A stretch of 64,000 bases of DNA from NCBI GenBank assembly GCA_964640655.1, contig CAZXFT010000006.1:1-64000 (forward strand). Reading direction: 5' to 3'. This DNA is from BJGO01 sp964640655 (GTDB taxonomy: Bacteria > Bacteroidota > Bacteroidia > Chitinophagales > UBA10324). How positions within the stretch are numbered: position 1 is the stretch's first letter; each line of letters opens with the position of its first letter. The notes beneath the pieces were generated by a model. It made no database searches and was not told where the DNA came from. It saw only the letters and a program-made list of their open reading frames with translations. The translations under genes and the position numbers were made by a program. This document shows positions 27,372 to 36,216 of this stretch, piece by piece.

Positions 27372-28802
27372 ATGATAAAACGACTTTCCCTTTTTATTGC
27401 AATCATTACATTATGCGCTTCAGCTTTTGCTCAAAAATCTTCCGGCAGCGGTGGATACGAGATTAAAGTCAAGTTTCTCAATTACAAAGACACACTGGCA
27501 TTTCTTGGGAACTACTATGGTGATAAGCAGTATTTAAAGGACACCACACGAATTGATAAAACAGGACTTGCCATTTTTAAGGGGAAAGACCTATTACCCG
27601 GTGGTATGTATCTGATTGTAACACCTGATAAAAAGTATTTTGAAATCATTATTGACAAAGAGCAAAATTTTTCTCTCGAAGCTGACTCCACAGATTTTAT
27701 TGGAACTATGAAAATAAAGGGGAGTGAAGATAATATATTGTTCTATCAATACCTGAGCACCGGTGTTAAAATGCAAAAAGAAATGATGAGCCTAAGTAAA
27801 TCACTGGCTTCTAAAAAAACTAAAGCAGATAGTACTGCAGTATATGATCAGATCAAGACAGTGAACACGGGTCTTGAACAGTATCGCGAAAAGTTCGTGA
27901 AAGATCATCCGGGCATATTCCTGACTAAATTGTTTGGTTCCATACCGGAGCCATCAATTCCTGATTCACCACTCTTACCTAATGGTCGCAAAGATTCTTT
28001 GTTCCCTTATCAATATTACAAAAACCATTTCTTTGATAATGTTGACCTCAGCGACGACCGCTTACTTCGTTCTCCAATCTTTCATCAAAAGATTGTAAGA
28101 TTTTTTAATAACGTGGTTGTTCAGATTCCTGATTCTATCAGCAAAGAAACCGACCGCATTATACCTATGACCAAAGGCAATCCTGAAACATTCAAGTATT
28201 TGGTATGGTGGCTTACGTATACTTATGAAACATCAAAGATCATGGGAATGGATGCTGTGTTTGTGCATATGGTGGAAAAATATTACATGACCAAGCAGGT
28301 TACCTGGATTGATAGCACACAGATGTCTAAGATTATAGACCGCGCTAAAAAGATGGCTCCCAATATGCTCGGTAACAGAGCTCCATCATTGCGCTTACGT
28401 GATATGTACCTGAACTCTATAAATATGGACGAAGTGAAGAGCCCTTATTTGGTGCTTATATTTTGGGATCCTACCTGCGGACATTGCAAAAAAGAAATAC
28501 CCAAACTTGATTCGCTTTATAAAAAATCGTTAAAAGCAAAGGGTGTTGAGGTGTTTGCCATTAATCTGGAAGGTGATCAAAAGTTATGGATGGATTATGT
28601 GAATGAACACGACCTGCGCTGGTTAAATGTTTGGGATCCATACAACGAAAGCGATTTCAGAAAGAAATATGACATCTATTCCACCCCTGTTGTCTATCTT
28701 CTCGATAAGGAAAGAAAAATAGTTGCCAAGCGTATTGGTGTAGAACAACTTGGAGAAGTGGTAGATAAAATTATTGAACGGGATAATAAGAAGTCGCAGT
28801 AA
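27372..28802 (+). CDS. Exported thioredoxin-fold (TlpA/ResA-like) protein with N-terminal DUF4369/DUF5106-like region
   Basis: A 476-residue protein. ATG 27372 gives a clean signal peptide (MIKRLSLFIAIITLCASAFA-Q) and agrees with the promoter. The N-terminal 100 residues are a beta-rich domain of DUF4369 type (YEIKVKFLNYKDTLAFLGNYYG, GGMYLIVTPDKKYFEIIID). A long helical middle region follows (DUF5106-like, about 110-330). The C-terminal 130 residues are a thioredoxin domain with WDPTCGHCKKEIP, whose redox pair is Cys369-Cys372, and a cis-Pro in YSTPVVYLLD. Such proteins act as periplasmic thiol-disulfide reductases, for example in cytochrome c maturation. Its stop is three bases from the convergent giant barrel gene. 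Confidence 0.88.
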   Translation: MIKRLSLFIAIITLCASAFAQKSSGSGGYEIKVKFLNYKDTLAFLGNYYGDKQYLKDTTRIDKTGLAIFKGKDLLPGGMYLIVTPDKKYFEIIIDKEQNFSLEADSTDFIGTMKIKGSEDNILFYQYLSTGVKMQKEMMSLSKSLASKKTKADSTAVYDQIKTVNTGLEQYREKFVKDHPGIFLTKLFGSIPEPSIPDSPLLPNGRKDSLFPYQYYKNHFFDNVDLSDDRLLRSPIFHQKIVRFFNNVVVQIPDSISKETDRIIPMTKGNPETFKYLVWWLTYTYETSKIMGMDAVFVHMVEKYYMTKQVTWIDSTQMSKIIDRAKKMAPNMLGNRAPSLRLRDMYLNSINMDEVKSPYLVLIFWDPTCGHCKKEIPKLDSLYKKSLKAKGVEVFAINLEGDQKLWMDYVNEHDLRWLNVWDPYNESDFRKKYDIYSTPVVYLLDKERKIVAKRIGVEQLGEVVDKIIERDNKKSQ

Positions 28803-28805
28803 CGC

Positions 28806-31800
28806 TTAAAATAAAGCACGCATCTGAGCGCGGCCTATGTGAACCACATTGGCCGTTCCTGTTTTGCGACCATCATAAACCAAAGACATTTCTAAAACTT
28901 TACTCAATCGTTTATCCCAGGTAAGCGACCATAAAATGTTATTACCGTTTTGTAGCCCTTCAAGCATGGCAAACTGCACCGGACTATTGGCTGCGCCACT
29001 GAATTGCACTCGTGCATAAACCATCTTGACACTGATTAAACTTTTATTGGCCACACCAGCTCGCGCCTCCAATGTAATGCGGTTATTAATGAGTAGTTCA
29101 GCAGTTTCGCTGTTTTGGTTTTTGGCTTTGCGATAGAGATAAGCAATGCTAAGTCTGCGGTTGTTACGAGATTGATATGTCAATCGTGGTTCAGTGCTGT
29201 AACCATTAATGTTAAAATTACGGGTAATGAAAAACTCAGAAAAATTTTGTTTTCGATCGTTCCTGAATTCCTGCTGATACTGCCATTGTTTGGTAACATT
29301 CCAGCGTAAACGAATGGTGTGGTTCTGCACCAGTCGGGCTTCGAAGCCGCTATTTAAAAAACTTTTGGATGTGTTTCGTTGTGTATTGAAGTCTATACTG
29401 TAAACCGGGCTACTACGGTTAAATGAAAGATTGTTTGCCAGAATACTACTGTTGCTCACGAGTATGCTATCCTCTACATTAAATTGAAATGGATTGATGG
29501 CCTGTAAAATTTTGATTCCGCTCAACTTATTATCAAACTGCATGGTAAAGGAATCAGACCACCTTGTCAAAAACTTTTTCAATCCTTTTTCTTTCATCCA
29601 AATGGCGCGTGGTTGTATGCCTATCGTTTGTGAAAATTGATTAGTGAATGTTTTGATAAAATCGTTAGTAGGCACAAACACTTTCAGGTAGTTGGCCTGA
29701 TCCGGGAATACAGAAATCTCAAATTCATTCAAATCCTTTACGGCATTATTATTGAAATCACCTATGTAAGCATATATGCCCTGCCCTTGTGTAACTTCAA
29801 CAAACACAAATTCAAGCCTTTGTTCCAATCCGCTACCCAACTGCAACAGTGATTGTAATGTAATAAATCCACGTTTCAAGGCACCACCATATTCGAGCCT
29901 ACCGGTCATCGATTCATCGTAGCGTTGTCCTGTGAGTGTGCTGTCTAAAACCTGAATCTGCCTGTAATTTACATTCAAACTAACCTGATTATTGTAATCG
30001 TACTTATATGTTATCAAAGCACCAATGTTATCTGCATGAAAGGCATAGCGGTAACGATTTTGAAACGGCAATAAATCATAACGACGCATTATACTGAAAG
30101 TATAATTGAATTTGGATGTATCCTGCTTACCTGCCGTGACTTCATTTTGCATCCAGAAGAATGAGGTCTTTGCCAAAGTATCGGACAATGAATTTCTGAT
30201 ATCATTTTTCTCATAGAGCATATTGTATCCCAGTCGAAATTGTTTTCGCTTGCCTGCCAAATAAGCAATCTGATTGGTTGGACGCAAATACACCGTACTG
30301 TTATTGACACTTGTTGTTGTTGTCAATGTGTTGCGTGCATTGATGTCCCATCTTTTTTTCTTATAAACTGCCAGAAGTTGATGCTGAAATCCACTATACT
30401 GTGAAGTACGTTGCAAAAAACCTAATACATAACTCACAGAAATATCCTGCTTGCGTAAACCAACCTCTGTAGTCAATTGATGAAATGTAAATACCTGTGT
30501 ACCACTAACAGTATTCCAGTCGCGGTCAAACTCTATGCTTCTGAAATTTTCCACTTGTCTGAAACGCTTATCATTAAACTCGTAACGTGTGTTACTGACC
30601 AGCATCCACGGGTCATTATCTACCTTTTGAAGTCTTAGCTTTTGATTGAGAAATGTGTTCAAAGCAAGGCCGCTGTTATCGTTGTTGTCTATGTTAGAAA
30701 ATGTATTGGCATCACGATTCGAAATAGCCACTTCAACACCGGCAGCAGAACTCTTACTTAACTGATGGTCGATTGAGGCAGTTAGCATTTGAATTTTTTG
30801 TGGAGCAATTAATAAAATAACAGGCTCAAATGATCCCTGAGGCACACCATTAGCAGGAGGTACAAACTGATAAACACGGCCGTTGGTCGTAGTATTTTTA
30901 ATAACATAGTTTCCTTTATTGATTCCTACATAACTAAATTCTAAACTAAAAAGTGCGGAATCGGGATTGGAACTATAGCGATAATAAACCCCAAACTGCG
31001 TATCCGTTATTTTAGCATATAAAATTCTGTTTGAATTAAATCCTGTACTATCTATACTATAAACAAATGCATTCTGAATACTGTCACCAACAGATACTAA
31101 CACATTACGTTTCAGTGAATCCAACTCTATGAGTACCGGTTGATTTTTAGCATCCTGTTCCGAATAAAAATTAACACGAAAAGTATTTTTTACAGAAGCA
31201 AATTCTTGTGAACCTGTAATAATAGAGCGGAAATAACTGCGGTCTGTATATTCAAATTCCACCGAGATGCGATGAAACTGATTGATTAACCGCTTAGGCA
31301 TAAACCGGATTTCACCGGTATTATAATCTATTATATAGTCGGCATCGGTGCCACGATACATCAGAACGCCATCAATAAACACTCGCTCCGAGCCCGCAAG
31401 AATGATGATAAAAGTTTCACCGTTATTTCCACGCAATCGATATGGCCCTTGGTTGCCCTCCTGACCATTAAACTGATTACGTGCATACTTGCCTCGTACC
31501 AAAGCTGCACTCAATTTAGTGCTTGCGGAATATTTCTTATTTAAGTTGTATGCACTCCAAACCGAGGCACCCTGTAAATTTTTATAGTAGTTCATAAAAT
31601 AACCTGCAGGTCGTTTGATTTCATAATCACCTACCGTTAAACTGTTGCGATCTTTTTTCAATTGAATAAACACACGGTCAAAATCCTGCAACTGTTGTGT
31701 ATTTCCTTCAGGCTGAATAGGAATGTTATTATCAGTAAGTGCTGCATTCAGCATCACTCCTCCTGGAAGCATACCCTGCATTTGTAAATTAAAGGTGGAA

Positions 31801-32273
31801 TTAACAACCACATCCTGCTGATTGCCGAATGATATGCCACGCGCAAAACTTCCGTTATAATTCACAGAACCCATATCGAGTAATCCGGCAGTTGGCTTAG
31901 GAGGCACATAAAAAAAATTACTCTTGATGATACTGTCTGTGCGTTGAACCTTATCATATTCTTTATGACTATAAACTGCAAAAAAATTTTTAGGTAACAC
32001 GGTGTATGAAATGATAACCGAATCGACTGCCGGTTTTGTAAGCCAATAAAATTTTGCCTTGTAAAAGTCAACTCGATAGATATCATTTGAGATATTATTG
32101 TTCCATTTATCCTGAACACGAATACTGTTTTGTACCATACTCAACGTATCCAACTGCAAACTGTCTGCTTCCACAGCTACCAGTTTCACACGGTAATAAC
32201 TCATCTGCTGCGCATGAGCATTAATGCTAAACAGCACAAAGAGTGATGAAAGTATGACCGTGTATTTTTTCAA
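28806..32273 (-). CDS. Very large outer-membrane beta-barrel protein of unknown function
   Basis: A 1,155-residue protein with a signal peptide (cleavage after NAHA, residue 21). A 110-residue periplasmic domain follows, then a long barrel rich in alternating aromatic strands that ends in Phe (AQMRALF). The segment around residues 137-215 has GISFGNQQDVVVNSTFNLQM, TDNNIPIQPEGNTQQLQ and DRVFIQLKKDRNSLTVGDYE. I recall closely similar wording from large conserved Bacteroidota barrels, including parts of the T9SS translocon SprA, but this gene is about half the length of SprA and is not SprA. It stands alone, diverging from the TMTC-like gene. It may be a transport channel or translocon relative; function is not shown. 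Confidence 0.78.
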   Translation of the reverse strand: MKKYTVILSSLFVLFSINAHAQQMSYYRVKLVAVEADSLQLDTLSMVQNSIRVQDKWNNNISNDIYRVDFYKAKFYWLTKPAVDSVIISYTVLPKNFFAVYSHKEYDKVQRTDSIIKSNFFYVPPKPTAGLLDMGSVNYNGSFARGISFGNQQDVVVNSTFNLQMQGMLPGGVMLNAALTDNNIPIQPEGNTQQLQDFDRVFIQLKKDRNSLTVGDYEIKRPAGYFMNYYKNLQGASVWSAYNLNKKYSASTKLSAALVRGKYARNQFNGQEGNQGPYRLRGNNGETFIIILAGSERVFIDGVLMYRGTDADYIIDYNTGEIRFMPKRLINQFHRISVEFEYTDRSYFRSIITGSQEFASVKNTFRVNFYSEQDAKNQPVLIELDSLKRNVLVSVGDSIQNAFVYSIDSTGFNSNRILYAKITDTQFGVYYRYSSNPDSALFSLEFSYVGINKGNYVIKNTTTNGRVYQFVPPANGVPQGSFEPVILLIAPQKIQMLTASIDHQLSKSSAAGVEVAISNRDANTFSNIDNNDNSGLALNTFLNQKLRLQKVDNDPWMLVSNTRYEFNDKRFRQVENFRSIEFDRDWNTVSGTQVFTFHQLTTEVGLRKQDISVSYVLGFLQRTSQYSGFQHQLLAVYKKKRWDINARNTLTTTTSVNNSTVYLRPTNQIAYLAGKRKQFRLGYNMLYEKNDIRNSLSDTLAKTSFFWMQNEVTAGKQDTSKFNYTFSIMRRYDLLPFQNRYRYAFHADNIGALITYKYDYNNQVSLNVNYRQIQVLDSTLTGQRYDESMTGRLEYGGALKRGFITLQSLLQLGSGLEQRLEFVFVEVTQGQGIYAYIGDFNNNAVKDLNEFEISVFPDQANYLKVFVPTNDFIKTFTNQFSQTIGIQPRAIWMKEKGLKKFLTRWSDSFTMQFDNKLSGIKILQAINPFQFNVEDSILVSNSSILANNLSFNRSSPVYSIDFNTQRNTSKSFLNSGFEARLVQNHTIRLRWNVTKQWQYQQEFRNDRKQNFSEFFITRNFNINGYSTEPRLTYQSRNNRRLSIAYLYRKAKNQNSETAELLINNRITLEARAGVANKSLISVKMVYARVQFSGAANSPVQFAMLEGLQNGNNILWSLTWDKRLSKVLEMSLVYDGRKTGTANVVHIGRAQMRALF

Positions 32274-32420
32274 TGCTAAAGAAGCCTGCTAAAATTAGAG
32301 TCAAGACTATGTTTTATGGAGAATCTTACAAACAACGGCGATTGATGTTTATTAAAATTGAGGCACTGTTAACGGCATTTCTTATTTTTTCTTGTGAATA
32401 TTGAGGTCAGTAACCGGATA

Positions 32421-34253
32421 ATGAAAGAAACCCTGCAATCATTTATTAATCAGCGCTACATTTTATGGATTCCAATTATAATGGCTGGACTGTTTTATTA
32501 TAATGCCATTCCCGGCGAATATGTTCTCGATGATGGGTTGGTATTGAATAGAAATGAGTTTGTGAAACGCGGTTTTAGTGGTATACCGGATATTATTGCT
32601 CACGACAGCTTCTATGGATCCGTTGGTAAAATTGCAAACCTGAATGGTGGTCGTTACCGTCCGCTTTCGCTCATTACATTCGCCATTGAACATCAGTTAT
32701 ACGGGTTGAAGCCGGAATACAGTCGTGCAATTAATGTGATACTTTATATGCTCACTGCCGCCTTGGTTTTCTTGTTTTTGCTAAAATTTATTTTCACTCA
32801 AAATGTCATAGCAACTTTTATTGCTACCCTGCTCTTTGTTGTTCACCCAATTCATACCGAGGTGGTGGCCAATATCAAGAGCCGCGATGAATTACTTTCT
32901 TTCATCTTCATCCTATTGAGTTTGTATTTACTGTTCGATTACGTGCGAAATAACAAACCGCTCTTATACCTGATTGGCTCCTTGATTTGTTTTACACTGG
33001 CATTATTATCCAAAGAGAATGCAGTCATCTTTTTTGCAATCATTCCCATAACGCTCTATCTGATGCTTAAGCTACGTGGATTCAGAGTACTAAATTTATC
33101 CATGCCCTATTGGGCAATCATTCTGGCATACATTCTTCTGCGATTTGCACTGATTGGTTTTCAGCAACAAAAGGTAACCGAGTTAATGGACAACCCGTAT
33201 CTTCTTGCTACGTTTGAGCAGAAATATGCCACCATCGTTCTCGTATTGTTAAAGTATTTACAACTTTTCATTTTTCCCCATCCACTCAGTTACGATTACG
33301 GATATAATCAGATTCCTTATACCACCTTCAGCGATTGGCGTGTGTTGTTTGCAGTTGCGCTTCATATTACCATCCTTATTCTTGCTTTCATTACTTACAA
33401 AAAGAAACCACTATATGCCTGGTGTATACTATTTCATTTTGCAGGAATATTTATTGTGTCAAATATCATTATCAATATTGGTGCACCTATGGGTGAACGC
33501 TTTTTATATCAATCTTCTTTCTTTTTAATAATAGCATTAGTATCCTATGCCTCTGAATTACTGAACAGGATATCATCATTCAGAACCCGAATGTCAATCG
33601 TTACAATCTTACTCTTACCGCTTCTTGTTTTAAGTTTTATTAAAACACATGCCCGAAACGAAGTCTGGCTTGTTGGCACTCGTCTGGGATTAACTGATGT
33701 CAATACTGTTCCCAATAGTGCCCGCGCATTAACCTATGCCGGTATCAACCTCACCGGATTATCACTCGATGAAAAAGATTCTCTCAAAAGAGTGGAAATG
33801 TATCAGCGAGCCATTGTGTATCTCAATAAGGCATTGGAAATTCATCCTTCGTTTGGCAAGGCTTCACAAACAAAAGGTCTCTGTTATTTCTATTTGAAAG
33901 ACTACGAAAAAGCCGGTGATGAGTGGTTACGCACGCAGTCTATGAACGTGGGTATAGGTGAAAATGTGAGCGAACTGTTGAAGTCTGTTGCCGATACCTA
34001 TTTCTACCGGGCTATGAAAGCAGGTGCGTCAAAAGATTACAATGAATCCATCATACAGTTCAAAAAGTCGTTGCGCTATAAACCGGACTATGCCGATGCC
34101 TGGTACAATATGGGTGGCGCCTATTTTACCATACTGAAATACGACTCAGCTAAATTATGTTTTGAAAAAGCATTACAGTATAAACCCGGAATGCCCGAAG
34201 CACAACAAGGTTTGGATGCTTTATACAACTATGGTTTGGTAAAACCAAAATAG
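32421..34253 (+). CDS. TMTC-like multi-pass membrane protein with C-terminal TPR repeats
   Basis: A 610-residue inner-membrane protein. About ten hydrophobic helices occupy residues 10-430. A luminal loop carries YVLDDGLVLNRNEF and GRYRPLSLITFAIEHQLYG, and a second conserved block reads HTEVVANIKSRDELLSF. These are marks of the GT-C-like TMTC/DUF1736 family, whose eukaryotic members are O-mannosyltransferases. TPR repeats follow at about 440-600 (ALEIHPSFGKASQTKGLCYF, YKPDYADAWYNMGGAYF). A lipid-linked sugar transferase role is plausible but not shown for bacterial members. The start is uncertain: ATG 32421 is used, and an in-frame GTG lies at 32394. Confidence 0.82.
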   Translation: MKETLQSFINQRYILWIPIIMAGLFYYNAIPGEYVLDDGLVLNRNEFVKRGFSGIPDIIAHDSFYGSVGKIANLNGGRYRPLSLITFAIEHQLYGLKPEYSRAINVILYMLTAALVFLFLLKFIFTQNVIATFIATLLFVVHPIHTEVVANIKSRDELLSFIFILLSLYLLFDYVRNNKPLLYLIGSLICFTLALLSKENAVIFFAIIPITLYLMLKLRGFRVLNLSMPYWAIILAYILLRFALIGFQQQKVTELMDNPYLLATFEQKYATIVLVLLKYLQLFIFPHPLSYDYGYNQIPYTTFSDWRVLFAVALHITILILAFITYKKKPLYAWCILFHFAGIFIVSNIIINIGAPMGERFLYQSSFFLIIALVSYASELLNRISSFRTRMSIVTILLLPLLVLSFIKTHARNEVWLVGTRLGLTDVNTVPNSARALTYAGINLTGLSLDEKDSLKRVEMYQRAIVYLNKALEIHPSFGKASQTKGLCYFYLKDYEKAGDEWLRTQSMNVGIGENVSELLKSVADTYFYRAMKAGASKDYNESIIQFKKSLRYKPDYADAWYNMGGAYFTILKYDSAKLCFEKALQYKPGMPEAQQGLDALYNYGLVKPK

Positions 34254-34333
34254 TGTCCCAAACTTTTTCATCTTTCTCACTACGTTTCTGATAACACTTT
34301 TCTATATGTTTACAAGCACAAAACACATTATTT

Positions 34334-34984
34334 ATGAATCATAAAATTGGTATTCTCGGATCAGGAATTGTTGGAATTACTCTGGCTAAAGGTTTTGTTA
34401 AACATGGTTATGAAGTAATGATGGGCACCAGCGATATTTCCAAACACAACACACTCGAAGAAAAGACAAACAACAGTTGTACCATCGGCAACTTCGAACA
34501 GGTTTGCAATTGGGCAAATATCATTGTACTAGCTGTTAAAGGTTCGGCAGCTATAAGCGTTATCAAACAAATTAATGCTGAGTCTTTGCAAGGAAAAATT
34601 GTCGTTGACACCACCAATCCTATAGCTGATGCACCACCTGTTAATGGAGTGCTTCAATTTTTTACCGGTATCAATAACTCATTAATGGAACAACTACAAC
34701 AGGCAGCACCTGCTGCATATTTTGTTAAAGCGTTTAACAGTGTAGGTTCTGCTTTTATGGTAAACCCCGATTTTGGTGGCACTAAACCAACAATGTTCAT
34801 CTGCGGTAACTCCGATGCTGCCCGTAAAACAGTCAGTGAGATTCTAAACACATTTGGCTGGGAAGTGGAAGATATGGGTAAGGCAGAAGCAGCTCGAGCC
34901 ATTGAGCCACTTTGTATTTTATGGTGTATTCCCGGATTTCTTCAAAATCGTTGGTCTCATGCTTTCAAATTGATTTCAAAATAG
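34334..34984 (+). CDS. NADPH-binding oxidoreductase of the F420-dependent NADP reductase family
   Basis: A 216-residue Rossmann-fold protein. The N-terminus IGILGSGIVGITLAKGFVKHGYEVMMGTSD has the GxGxxG dinucleotide loop and a Thr/Ser-rich second strand fitting NADP. VVDTTNPIADAP, FVKAFNSVGSAFM and MFICGNSDAARKTVSEIL are typical of the NADP_oxidoreductase-coenzyme-F420 group (also called NADPH-dependent reductases). Nothing in the window indicates F420 synthesis, so it is more likely a generic NADP-linked reductase of unknown substrate. The asparaginase gene begins 11 bases after its stop. Confidence 0.85.
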   Translation: MNHKIGILGSGIVGITLAKGFVKHGYEVMMGTSDISKHNTLEEKTNNSCTIGNFEQVCNWANIIVLAVKGSAAISVIKQINAESLQGKIVVDTTNPIADAPPVNGVLQFFTGINNSLMEQLQQAAPAAYFVKAFNSVGSAFMVNPDFGGTKPTMFICGNSDAARKTVSEILNTFGWEVEDMGKAEAARAIEPLCILWCIPGFLQNRWSHAFKLISK

Positions 34985-34995
34985 TGAACGGTAAG

Positions 34996-35922
34996 ATGAA
35001 GTCATTTGCTATAGCCATACATGGCGGAGCAGGCACTCTATCTAAGTTACAGATGGATGCCGAAAAAGAAACATTATACCGCAGCGGACTGGAAGCTGCA
35101 ATAAAAAGTGGTACTTCAATTTTAGAAAACGGTGGCAGTGCTCTTGATGCTGTCGAAGCTGCTGTAGTATCTCTCGAAAATAATTCGCTTTTCAATGCTG
35201 GAAAAGGCTCAGTATTCACCAACAAAGGCACGCACGAAATGGATGCTTGTATCATGAGTGGACATAACCTGAGCACAGGAGCTGTTTGTGGAGTGCGGCT
35301 TATTAAAAATCCAATCAAACTAGCACGAATGGTTATGGAATGCAGCGATCATGTGCTTCTGGCTGCTGAAGGTGCTGAAGAATTTGCCAGGCTTCAAGGT
35401 GCAGAAACAGCCAACGACAACTATTTCTTCGATCAACTGCGTTACGATCAGTGGCAACAAATCAAAGAATCAGATACCACAGCTCTAGATCATAGTATAG
35501 ACATCGATAAAAAGTTTGGAACTGTTGGTGCTGTAGCATTAGACAAACAAGGTAATCTTGCTGCTGCTACTTCTACCGGCGGAATGACTAACAAACGATA
35601 TGGCCGTGTCGGTGATTCCCCAATTCCGGGTTGCGGCACCTATGCCAACAACCGCACCTGTGCGGTGAGTTGTACCGGTCATGGCGAGTACTTTATCAAG
35701 GCAATGGCAGCTTATGACGTAAGTGCATTGATGGAGTATAAATTGATTTCGCTAAAAGATGCAGCAGAATTAGTAATTCATGAAAAGTTAAAACCCGTTG
35801 GTGGCGAAGGCGGCCTGATAGCAATAGATAAGTTTGGCAACATCAACATGCCATTTAATTCTGAGGGTATGTACCGGGCAAGCTACTGCCCTGAAGACGG
35901 GCTACAAATAAGTATTTATTGA
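34996..35922 (+). CDS. Isoaspartyl peptidase/L-asparaginase (Ntn-hydrolase)
   Basis: A 308-residue enzyme of the plant-type asparaginase family that cleaves beta-aspartyl dipeptides and asparagine. The precursor is expected to self-cleave before the nucleophile Thr176 in FGTVGAVALD. Other family marks are the N-terminal IAIHGGAGTL, NGGSALDAVEAAVVSLE, FNAGKGSVFTNKGTHEMDA and, after the nucleophile, TSTGGMTNKRYGRVGDSPIPGCGTYA. I start it at ATG 34996, which begins KSFAIAIHGG; an in-frame upstream start at 34912 would overlap the reductase gene and add 28 unrelated residues. There is no signal peptide, so it is cytosolic. Confidence 0.93.
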   Translation: MKSFAIAIHGGAGTLSKLQMDAEKETLYRSGLEAAIKSGTSILENGGSALDAVEAAVVSLENNSLFNAGKGSVFTNKGTHEMDACIMSGHNLSTGAVCGVRLIKNPIKLARMVMECSDHVLLAAEGAEEFARLQGAETANDNYFFDQLRYDQWQQIKESDTTALDHSIDIDKKFGTVGAVALDKQGNLAAATSTGGMTNKRYGRVGDSPIPGCGTYANNRTCAVSCTGHGEYFIKAMAAYDVSALMEYKLISLKDAAELVIHEKLKPVGGEGGLIAIDKFGNINMPFNSEGMYRASYCPEDGLQISIY

Positions 35923-35937
35923 TTGATATTTTGATGC

Positions 35938-36093
35938 TTACAGAGCGTCGAAAGCTTGTGTCAGGTAAGTGAACACGAAAGGCAGAGTAACCCAAAACCA
36001 GGCCGGCAGGAATATTAAAAATGCAATACAAGCGGCTAATGAAATGAAAAATAGGGCTGCATATTTACCGGTTGATTTTTTTGTGTTCTCCAT
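35938..36093 (-). CDS. Small 51-residue membrane protein
   Basis: A short gene, with ATG at 36093-36091 and TAA at 35940-35938. The product is MENTKKSTGKYAALFFISLA followed by hydrophobic sequence with FLIFLPAWFWVTLPFVFTY and a polar end. The charged first 10 residues and about 33 hydrophobic residues suggest one or two membrane helices with the N-terminus inside. It is strongly supported by the best promoter in the window: TTTG (36146-36149) and TATTTTTG (36119-36126) on the minus strand, 20 bases before the ATG. I do not recognise the family. It lies between the asparaginase and the MFS gene and may be divergently transcribed with the latter. Confidence 0.65.
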   Translation of the reverse strand: MENTKKSTGKYAALFFISLAACIAFLIFLPAWFWVTLPFVFTYLTQAFDAL

Positions 36094-36118
36094 ATAGGGG
36101 ATTTGTTTTGTGTGCGCA

Positions 36119-36149
36119 CAAAAATATCGGAATAATTCTTTTGACCAAA
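36119..36149 (-). promoter_or_regulatory. Complete Bacteroidota promoter for the small membrane gene
   Basis: On the minus strand TTTG (36146-36149) is followed after 19 bases by TATTTTTG (36119-36126), a full -33/-7 pair. It predicts a transcript starting near 36114. Confidence 0.65.
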
Positions 36150-36186
36150 TTCAAATTATCCTCAGGCTGCAACGAAATAAAAAACA

Positions 36187-36194
36187 TACGTTTG
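36187..36194 (+). promoter_or_regulatory. -7 element TACGTTTG upstream of the MFS gene
   Basis: Exact TAnnTTTG 22 bases before ATG 36217. No clear -33 TTG. It lies back to back with the divergent promoter at 36119-36149. Confidence 0.45.
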
Positions 36195-36216
36195 TGTCCG
36201 CATTGATGAATCTCAT

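Noticed and set aside
34912..34995. Upstream extension of the asparaginase
   Set aside because: It overlaps the reductase gene, and the family begins at the KSFAIAIHGGAG segment.
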